Shown here one piece after another: positions 58,145-64,000 of a stretch of DNA of 64,000 bases; the stretch's first letter is position 1; the number at the start of each line of letters is the position of its first letter. The notes beneath the pieces were generated by a model. The model saw nothing but the letters and a program-made list of their open reading frames with translations. It was not told the origin of the DNA and ran no database searches. The stretch spans positions 5,642,001 to 5,706,000 of the forward strand of contig NC_012491.1 of assembly GCF_000010165.1 (NCBI RefSeq), written 5' to 3'. The position numbers were made by a program, and so were the translations under genes. This DNA is from Brevibacillus brevis NBRC 100599 (GTDB lineage: Bacteria; Bacillota; Bacilli; Brevibacillales; Brevibacillaceae).

Positions 58145-58852
58145 CTACAATTTCACCCAGCCGTTTTTAATGGAGATGACAACCGCTTGTGTCCGGTCTT
58201 GAACATTGAGCTTTTGCAAAATGCTGCTGACGTGATTTTTAACCGTCTTTTCACTAATAAACAGGAATTCGCCAATGGCACGATTGCTTTTCCCTTCTGC
58301 CATTAGCTGCAATACTTCCCGCTCGCGACGGGTAAGCGACTCGATCACTTTTGGATCGATGGCTTGCGATTCATCTACAGAGAAGCTACGCTCTGCCGTC
58401 CCTTCCTGCTCGCTCAGACGACGGAATTCTTCAATCAGCTTGCCCGTCACCTTCGGATGTATGTATGCACCACCACTCGCCACTACACGTACAGCGTCAA
58501 CGAGGTCTGACGTTCCCATTTCCTTCAGCAAGTAGCCAGACGCTCCAGCTCGGAGTGTACGATACACATATCCCTCATCATCATGAATCGAGAGCATAAT
58601 CACACGAGTAGACGGACTTACCGAAATCACATTTTCTGCAGCAGAAACGCCATTTATGTTTGGCATGTTAATATCCATCAACAAGACATCCGGCTTGTGC
58701 TCTTCCGCCAATACTGTGGCTTCTCCTCCGTCAGCACCTTCCCCGACGACCTTGAAATCTTCTTCCATTTCCAATATTCGCTTTACACCTTCGCGAAATA
58801 ATTGATGGTCATCCACAATCACAATGCGGAGTTCTTGCTGTCTCTTATCCAT
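58145..58852 (-). CDS. degU: Response regulator DegU
   Basis: 235 residues. Receiver domain RIVIVDDHQLFREGVKRIL with phospho-acceptor Asp60 (DVLLMDINMPN); LuxR/NarL HTH near 170-230 (LTRREREVLQLMAEGKSNRAIGEFLFISEKTVKNHVSSILQKLNV). Controls exoenzymes, motility and competence in Bacilli, so it links functionally to the flagellar and comF genes in this window. Confidence 0.95.
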   Translation of the reverse strand: MDKRQQELRIVIVDDHQLFREGVKRILEMEEDFKVVGEGADGGEATVLAEEHKPDVLLMDINMPNINGVSAAENVISVSPSTRVIMLSIHDDEGYVYRTLRAGASGYLLKEMGTSDLVDAVRVVASGGAYIHPKVTGKLIEEFRRLSEQEGTAERSFSVDESQAIDPKVIESLTRREREVLQLMAEGKSNRAIGEFLFISEKTVKNHVSSILQKLNVQDRTQAVVISIKNGWVKL

Positions 58853-58885
58853 GGTTCATCCCCCAGTACTTATTTACGTATCACG

Positions 58886-60028
58886 TCACAATTTTATCGG
58901 TATTTGGAATATAACCTTGGTTCCCTCTCCCGGAGCGGATTGCAGCTCGACACTGCCCTCTAAGAGCTGTACACGCTCACGCATTCCCAAGAGTCCAAAA
59001 GAGTTGCCATTCGCCATGCGTTTTTCCAGATCGAATCCGACCCCATCGTCTTTGACGACAAGGCTTAACGAATCTTGTACAAATTCCAGCTTCACTTGTA
59101 CGGTCGTAGCGCCTGCGTGCTTCTCCACATTGTTCAGGCATTCCTGAACTAACCGGAAGATCGCCGCCTTTACTGAACTGCGCAAAGGAGGCTCCACACC
59201 GAATACTACCAGATCGATGGAAGACTGAATTCGCTCTTCGCATGTTTGAATATATTTTTGCAAGGTAGGTACTAGCCCTAAGTCATCTAATGCCATCGGA
59301 CGCAAATCAAAAATAATACGTCGAACATCCGCCAAGCTCAAGCGTACCATTTCCTTCAGCTCGTGGAGTTCCATTTGCGCTTCCAAAATGCGTTCGTTCT
59401 TCAGCATGCGTTCTACTATTTCCGAACGCAGCACGACATTCGCCATCGATTGAGCTGGCCCGTCGTGAATCTCGCGCGCGACACGCTTGCGCTCTTCTTC
59501 CTGAGCCTGGATTACCTTTAAGCCCATCAACTGATGCTGCTTAGCCGATTCCAGTGCCTCGCCTATCTTGCTTAAGTCACCCGTCAAGTAACCAAGCACG
59601 ACGCCCATTTGAGAAACCAGCTTTTCTGCTCGGACGATCGTTTCTTCCAAAGTACGCAGTTGACGCTCCAAATCATTTCTTCTGCGCTTCAAATTGTTTT
59701 CCCGCTCGCGGTAAATGGACAGTTCTACCTGAATACGGCTCGCCTCTTCATACGCAACCCGAATGTCTTCCTCCGTGTACATATGAAAATTGCGACTGAC
59801 CAAGACGAGCTTGTTGCGTGATTTGCGATATGCAAGTTCAAGCGCATCGACTTTTTGAATCACTTTGGAAATCTCTTGTCGAAGTTCATGTAATTCAAAC
59901 TTCAATGAGTTGCCATGCTGTCTGGCGTTTTCAGCTATATCAAATATTTGGGTTTTACTCGTTTCTACGGTTTCAATCGTTCGTTTGATCACCCCGTCCA
60001 GCACGCTGATGTCTATCGCTTTGTTCAT
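58886..60028 (-). CDS. degS: Sensor histidine kinase DegS
   Basis: 380 residues, cytoplasmic (no membrane helix). N-terminal coiled-coil DegS domain (about 20-160), HisKA_3 EERKRVAREIHDGPAQS with His188, and an HATPase domain with LVQECLNNVEKHAGAT, VVKDDGVGFD and FGLLGMRERV. Phosphorylates DegU, encoded 33 bp downstream. Confidence 0.95.
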   Translation of the reverse strand: MNKAIDISVLDGVIKRTIETVETSKTQIFDIAENARQHGNSLKFELHELRQEISKVIQKVDALELAYRKSRNKLVLVSRNFHMYTEEDIRVAYEEASRIQVELSIYRERENNLKRRRNDLERQLRTLEETIVRAEKLVSQMGVVLGYLTGDLSKIGEALESAKQHQLMGLKVIQAQEEERKRVAREIHDGPAQSMANVVLRSEIVERMLKNERILEAQMELHELKEMVRLSLADVRRIIFDLRPMALDDLGLVPTLQKYIQTCEERIQSSIDLVVFGVEPPLRSSVKAAIFRLVQECLNNVEKHAGATTVQVKLEFVQDSLSLVVKDDGVGFDLEKRMANGNSFGLLGMRERVQLLEGSVELQSAPGEGTKVIFQIPIKL

Positions 60029-61041
60029 GATTGCTCTCCTTCAAACTCATTTTTAGCCTTCGTGAACAACTGTTGGAGGTGCTCTTCTTTTACGTCTCGC
60101 AGTCCCATGTCATTGCGTGGAATGGCAAATGGATCTGTTCCCTGTTTTACGAATCCACGATTAGATGTAAACACATAGCGGTAGCCAGCTTCACGAGCTG
60201 TCTCCAGTACGATTGGACTTGTGTATCCAAATGGCAACGAGATGACTTCGATCTCTTGCTTCATCCAATCGCTTAAGCTGACGCGAGATATACGAAAATC
60301 CACAAAGAGGCGGTCCCTGTACTCTTTTTCGTCCTCTAAACGATGCAAGTCCTTCAGATAGACCGGAGCTGTTTCTGGGCCAAGATCGCCCCACTCATTT
60401 CTTTCTTCCTCTTCATGCAGACTGTACGTATGAGACCCGATTGTAACCAGTCCCGATTGAATCATTTCATTAACTTGTTGACGCGTAAGTGGTGGCGTCA
60501 TATTCTCCCGTTTTCGGTCAGCTACATCTCTTAAGCGCCCCGCAATCGCGAAGTTCACTGAAGGGTAGCCGTATGTACGTAAGATCGGAAATGCTTCTTT
60601 GTAGTAACTCTCATACCCGTCGTCAAACGTAATCAAAACAGCATTCTCAGTCGGTAAGGTACCTGTCTCCATAAATCGCAGGAACTCCTCCAGCGAAATC
60701 GGATTCAGGCCATTATCATGCAAAAATTTCATGTGTCGGGCAAATTGATCAGGAGCTATGACATACCGCTGATTCGATTGATCCGTGACATGATGGTACG
60801 TCAAAACAACAACCTGATTGTTATACCACTTTTTCGTTTGAACCACTGCTTCTTCTGTTGGTGTGACGTTTGGCTCAGCATTTTTTGTCTCACTTATGCT
60901 TATAGACGTATCCACTTGGGGAAAAGGTTGCACTTCTTGTTTATTCTTTTTTTCCAGAAAAGATTCGCCTAAGAACCCAATAGCCACTATAAAAAACAAA
61001 AAAGTAAGAAACACGATCAGGAAGAGCCTTCTGTTCGGCAA
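60025..61041 (-). CDS. Membrane-anchored polysaccharide deacetylase
   Basis: 338 residues. MPNRRLFLIVFLTFLFFIVAIGFLG anchors it; the NodB domain has VVVLTYHHV, VLITFDDGYESYYKEAFPIL (Asp pair) and LVTIGSHTYSLH (His pair). The stop overlaps the degS start by 4 bp, so it is translationally coupled to the kinase operon. Probably modifies peptidoglycan or exopolysaccharide GlcNAc. Confidence 0.9.
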   Translation of the reverse strand: MPNRRLFLIVFLTFLFFIVAIGFLGESFLEKKNKQEVQPFPQVDTSISISETKNAEPNVTPTEEAVVQTKKWYNNQVVVLTYHHVTDQSNQRYVIAPDQFARHMKFLHDNGLNPISLEEFLRFMETGTLPTENAVLITFDDGYESYYKEAFPILRTYGYPSVNFAIAGRLRDVADRKRENMTPPLTRQQVNEMIQSGLVTIGSHTYSLHEEEERNEWGDLGPETAPVYLKDLHRLEDEKEYRDRLFVDFRISRVSLSDWMKQEIEVISLPFGYTSPIVLETAREAGYRYVFTSNRGFVKQGTDPFAIPRNDMGLRDVKEEHLQQLFTKAKNEFEGEQS

Positions 61042-61141
61042 AAAAACCCCTCCTCTACTTCCTCACTAGGAGATTCGACACAGTCATACAAATTCCTGTG
61101 CAACAATTGACCCAATAATTGGATGACTCTGCTCCTAAAAG

Positions 61142-61175
61142 AAAAAGAGCCCAGTAGCAACACCAGGCTCTTTTT
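61142..61175. terminator. Terminator after metK
   Basis: AAAAAGAGCC (61142-61151) pairs perfectly with GGCTCTTTTT (61166-61175); T-runs serve both strands. Confidence 0.88.
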
Positions 61176-61189
61176 ATGTCTTTCGAATA

Positions 61190-62395
61190 TTAGAGTTGAG
61201 CAGCCTCTTGCTTCAGAACTTCTGCTTTGTCTGTTTGCTCCCAAGGAACATTCAGGTCATTGCGTCCGAAGTGGCCATATGCAGCTGTTTGTTTGTAGAT
61301 AGGACGACGCAGGTCGAGCTGCTTGATGATACCAGCAGGACGCAGGTCGAAGTGTTTGCGAACCAATTTCACCAGAGCTTCTTCGGAAATGGTACCTGTG
61401 CCGAATGTATCGACTGCGATGGAAACTGGTTGTGCTACACCAATTGCGTAAGCAACTTGTACTTCGCATTTGTCTGCGAGGCCAGCAGCCACGATATTTT
61501 TCGCTACATAACGAGCCGCGTAAGCACCGGAACGGTCAACTTTCGTCGGATCTTTACCGGAGAACGCGCCACCGCCATGACGAGCATAACCGCCGTAAGT
61601 ATCTACGATGATTTTGCGGCCAGTCAAGCCGGCATCCCCTTGTGGTCCGCCAATTACGAAACGGCCAGTTGGGTTGATGAAGTATTTGGTTTCAGCGTCC
61701 AACAGTTCAGCTGGAACAACTGGTTTGATTACGTGTTCAACCAGATCTTGCTTGATTTGCTCCAAAGTTGTTTCAGGAGCATGTTGGGTAGAAATAACGA
61801 TTGTATCGATACGAACTGGTTTGTCGCCATCGTACTCAACGGTTACTTGTGTTTTTCCGTCAGGACGGAGGTAAGCAAGTGTTCCGTTTTTACGTACTTC
61901 AGTCAGACGACGAGCCAATTGGTGAGACATGCTGATTGGAAGTGGCATCAGTTCAGGTGTTTCATTGCAAGCAAAACCAAACATCAAACCTTGGTCACCA
62001 GCACCAATTGCTTCGATCTCAGCATCAGTCATTTTGCCTTCACGTGCTTCCAATGCTTGGTCTACACCAAGTGCAATGTCAGCGGACTGCTCGCCAATTG
62101 CAGTAATAACACCGCAAGTGTCAGCGTCAAAACCGAATTTCGCACGGTCATAGCCGATTTCACGAATGGTTTCACGAACGAGCTTTTGGATATCCACATA
62201 AGTGTTTGTAGTGATTTCACCTGCTACGAGAACCAAACCAGTAGTTACGGAAGTTTCGCAAGCTACGCGAGCATTTGGATCTTTGGACAGGATCGCATCC
62301 AAGATGGAGTCGGAAATTTGGTCACAAATTTTATCCGGATGTCCTTCAGTTACAGATTCGGATGTAAACAGACGACGACCTTTTTGCAAAGCCAT
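61190..62395 (-). CDS. metK: S-adenosylmethionine synthetase
   Basis: 401 residues. GRRLFTSESVTEGHPDKICDQISDSILDA, the GAGDQGLMFGFA motif, and the P-loop-like GGGAFSGKDPTKVDRSGAYAAR are MetK signatures. Makes SAM from methionine and ATP. Regulated by the SAM riboswitch in its leader. SD AAAGGAGG. Confidence 0.97.
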   Translation of the reverse strand: MALQKGRRLFTSESVTEGHPDKICDQISDSILDAILSKDPNARVACETSVTTGLVLVAGEITTNTYVDIQKLVRETIREIGYDRAKFGFDADTCGVITAIGEQSADIALGVDQALEAREGKMTDAEIEAIGAGDQGLMFGFACNETPELMPLPISMSHQLARRLTEVRKNGTLAYLRPDGKTQVTVEYDGDKPVRIDTIVISTQHAPETTLEQIKQDLVEHVIKPVVPAELLDAETKYFINPTGRFVIGGPQGDAGLTGRKIIVDTYGGYARHGGGAFSGKDPTKVDRSGAYAARYVAKNIVAAGLADKCEVQVAYAIGVAQPVSIAVDTFGTGTISEEALVKLVRKHFDLRPAGIIKQLDLRRPIYKQTAAYGHFGRNDLNVPWEQTDKAEVLKQEAAQL

Positions 62396-62465
62396 GAGAA
62401 AATACCTCCTTTGACCTCATACAAATAGTGTGGTAGCCGAGTTAGGATTTTATCTACGTAAACGC

Positions 62466-62505
62466 AAATAAAAAACCTTTTCCAATTTTTAGGAGGAAAA
62501 GGTTT
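62466..62505 (-). terminator. Intrinsic terminator of the metK riboswitch
   Basis: AAACCTTTTCC (62473-62483) and GGAAAAGGTTT (62495-62505), then TTTTTTATTT on the minus strand; it forms the SAM-bound OFF state. Confidence 0.88.
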
Positions 62506-62528
62506 GAGCGTTTTTTGCTTCCTTCATC

Positions 62529-62630
62529 CTCTTATCGGCCAGAACAGATGTCCGTTCTGCTGGTTAGCACCGCTCTAGCTCGGTTGCCGGGCTTCATAGG
62601 GCCAGTCCCTCCGCCTGCTCTGGATAAGAG
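62529..62630 (-). promoter_or_regulatory. SAM-I (S-box) riboswitch
   Basis: P1 arms GATAAGAG and CTCTTATC (62623-62630 and 62529-62536 in + coordinates). On the minus strand CCAGAGCAGGCGGAGGGACT, GGCCCTATGAAGCCCGGCAA and CCGAGCTAGAGCGGTGCTAA are the S-box core signatures. Lies 130-235 bp upstream of metK. Confidence 0.95.
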
Positions 62631-62647
62631 TATCCATTACGGATAAT

Positions 62648-62676
62648 AGAATAATTGTTTTTTTCAGAGATGTCAA
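62648..62676 (-). promoter_or_regulatory. Vegetative promoter of metK leader
   Basis: TTGACA (62676-62671), 17-bp spacer, TATTCT (62653-62648), directly upstream of the riboswitch. Confidence 0.85.
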
Positions 62677-62691
62677 TAGGAAAAATTTTAC

Positions 62692-63999
62692 TTATAATTG
62701 ATAGGCTTTTGAAAGTACCACCACTACCTCGGCGCGAGTTGCTCTTCCATTCGGTTTAAAGGAAGAACCGTACCCATTAACCCAATTTCTCGATGTCAAA
62801 GCCTCGATGGCAGGAGAAGCCCAGTGACTCGTTGGCACATCCCGATAATTCGAGGTACCGTGATTATACATCAACACATTACGTGCCCGGGCGATCATTA
62901 CGGCCATCTCTGCACGCGATATCGGCTGATCCGGCTTCATTTCATTCTTCGGGTACCCTTTCAAAATTCCCAATTGATAAGCTACACCTAGGTTGTGATA
63001 CGCCCAGTGCCGCTTTGGCATATCCCTGAAGGTCGTTTTTCCTGTATAGGTAGTCGCTACCTTAGAACCGGTCGCACGCATCGATTTAAGCAGCATCGTC
63101 GCAAACTCTGCACGGGTCACTGCCTGATTCGGCTTGAACAACGCATCATTAAACCCATTTACAATATCGCGAGAGCTGAGTCTGACGATCTCTGAGCGCG
63201 CCCAGTGGTCCGAAATATCGCGATAACCCGCTATCAATTTCTGCTGCGTCACCGTGAGTCGGTACGATTCATATTTGAACGAAGTACCACTATTAAGGCG
63301 TACATAATATTTTCCTGGCTGCAAACGCAAACCGATAATATCATTTCCTCGCTTAGACAGCTCCGCTACCTCATTCGTCGAAGCAAGCGCATAGTTCATG
63401 TTTCGATCACTATAGAGCGCGAAACGAAAGCCGCTATCGACAGGAATGTACGGCGCTCGGAACGTCACATACGATTCACTATTCACAGTAAATTGGAACC
63501 AGTCGGAATCGGTAGCTGTCGGTATCGTGCCTGACATCACTGTCCCACCGCTTAACGGAGACGCTGTTTGATAGGTGTCATTCGGCTCATTAAAATCTTT
63601 TTTTACTGGCGTGTATCCCAGATCCAGCTGATATTCGCCATTCACTGCATTGCGATTGTACTCACTCACACGGATGTAATACTTGCCTGGTGACACTTCT
63701 TTTTGGACGCGCTCTGTCGGATTGTCTTTTGTTCCATTATCGTAGGTAGGGTCCCAGACAACCATCTTTTTTCCGAGCTCTTGTTTACCGATACTCAGCA
63801 ATAGATCGACACGCTTGTTATCAGGACTAACAGCGACATCCAAATGCCCGTATTCACGAACATAGTAGGAGAACCAATCCTGATCCCCTTCATCGTGAAA
63901 ATTGCCTGTTACACTGATTTCGTTGCCTACGAGTGGCCTTGCCGTCTCTTGCGTATCGTTCGGTTCGTTACGGTCCGGATTGATGGTAAACTTACTCGT
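62692..63999 (-). CDS. SLH-domain surface protein with PPC-like repeats, 5' end outside window
   Basis: The frame is open from the right edge; an internal ATG at 63843 is not the true start. At least two to three pre-peptidase C-terminal (PPC)-like beta domains are visible, each led by NEPNDTxxTAxPL and a DQDWFSYYV or DSDWFQFTV segment. Three SLH repeats then end the protein: GYRDISDHWARSEIVRL, TFRDMPKRHWAYHNLGVAYQ and YRDVPTSHWASPAIEAL, with the ITRAE-type (VTRAEFA, ISRAEMA, ATRAEVV) ends. SLH repeats anchor it to pyruvylated wall polymer. Confidence 0.9.
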   Translation of the reverse strand, partial: TSKFTINPDRNEPNDTQETARPLVGNEISVTGNFHDEGDQDWFSYYVREYGHLDVAVSPDNKRVDLLLSIGKQELGKKMVVWDPTYDNGTKDNPTERVQKEVSPGKYYIRVSEYNRNAVNGEYQLDLGYTPVKKDFNEPNDTYQTASPLSGGTVMSGTIPTATDSDWFQFTVNSESYVTFRAPYIPVDSGFRFALYSDRNMNYALASTNEVAELSKRGNDIIGLRLQPGKYYVRLNSGTSFKYESYRLTVTQQKLIAGYRDISDHWARSEIVRLSSRDIVNGFNDALFKPNQAVTRAEFATMLLKSMRATGSKVATTYTGKTTFRDMPKRHWAYHNLGVAYQLGILKGYPKNEMKPDQPISRAEMAVMIARARNVLMYNHGTSNYRDVPTSHWASPAIEALTSRNWVNGYGSSFKPNGRATRAEVVVVLSKAYQL

Positions 64000-64000
64000 C

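Noticed and set aside
61196..62428. Long + strand ORF (410 codons)
   Set aside because: Exact antisense of metK, Cys/Ser/Phe-rich composition, no SD; shadow frame.

Overview
The window reads as the chromosome of a Gram-positive, flagellated, spore-forming Firmicute of the Brevibacillus/Paenibacillaceae type. The evidence is the gene order comFA-comFC-yvyF-flgM-flgN-flgK-flgL-yviE-fliW-csrA-hag, a degS-degU pair, an S-box (SAM riboswitch) in front of metK, SLH-domain surface proteins, and strong AGGAGG ribosome binding sites. The species name is inference; no rRNA or tRNA gene is present.

Layout. (1) 1-8780, minus strand: a flagellin-glycosylation island with nonulosonic acid (legionaminate-like) genes: a LegB/LegC-like dehydratase-aminotransferase pair, a NeuC/LegG-like epimerase, a NeuB/LegI-like synthase running off the left edge, PIG-L deacetylase, WbqC and methyltransferase genes, and a Maf flagellin glycosyltransferase. 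(2) 8850-15864, minus strand: the late flagellar operon (hag, csrA, fliW, yviE, flgL, flgK, flgN, flgM, yvyF) and comFC, with two sigma-D-like promoters and several terminators. (3) 16873-56593: a complete-looking prophage of about 39.7 kb inserted inside comFA. (4) 56591-63999: the 5' part of comFA, a small membrane protein gene, degU, degS, a polysaccharide deacetylase gene, metK with its SAM riboswitch, and an SLH-domain surface protein running off the right edge.

Prophage. Read from its right end (on the minus strand unless noted), it has a large serine integrase (+), an SOS-box-flanked 47-residue ORF, a CI-like repressor (+) and a Cro-like regulator around a repeated operator region. Next come a group I intron (+ strand) with a 3' exon, early genes, and a replication module whose initiator gene holds tandem 15-bp repeats beside an AT-rich stretch (candidate origin). 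These are followed by a DnaC/DnaI-like loader, a DnaB-like helicase, a Rha protein, an embedded glycosyltransferase and an ArpU-like late regulator. The late genes are an HK97-type head (HNH, TerS, TerL, portal, protease, capsid, connectors) and a PBSX-like contractile tail (sheath, tube, frameshifted chaperone, tape measure, XkdP-to-XkdU homologues, tail fibre, NodB-like deacetylase), then the XhlA-holin-endolysin cassette. The left arm (about 16.9-24.3 kb) is accessory: an RRNPP-type (AimR/Rap/NprR-like) receptor gene translationally coupled to a 42-residue exported propeptide gene, a Spo0E-like phosphatase, two secreted proteins, a decayed DNA ligase, membrane proteins, and a minus-strand cassette with two apparent frameshifts.

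How the parts fit together. The two comFA pieces rejoin exactly in frame at a shared 5-bp CAAAC. Restored, they give the Walker A segment WAVCGAGKTE, so integration inactivates a DNA-uptake helicase and precise excision would repair it. The phage ends rejoin into a roughly 50-bp dyad typical of a serine-integrase attP. Combined with the arbitrium-like receptor/peptide pair, a Spo0E-like phosphatase and an SOS box beside the integrase, this prophage looks wired into population signalling, sporulation, DNA damage and competence decisions of its host. That regulatory picture is inference from gene content and sites; the coordinates and motifs were read directly.
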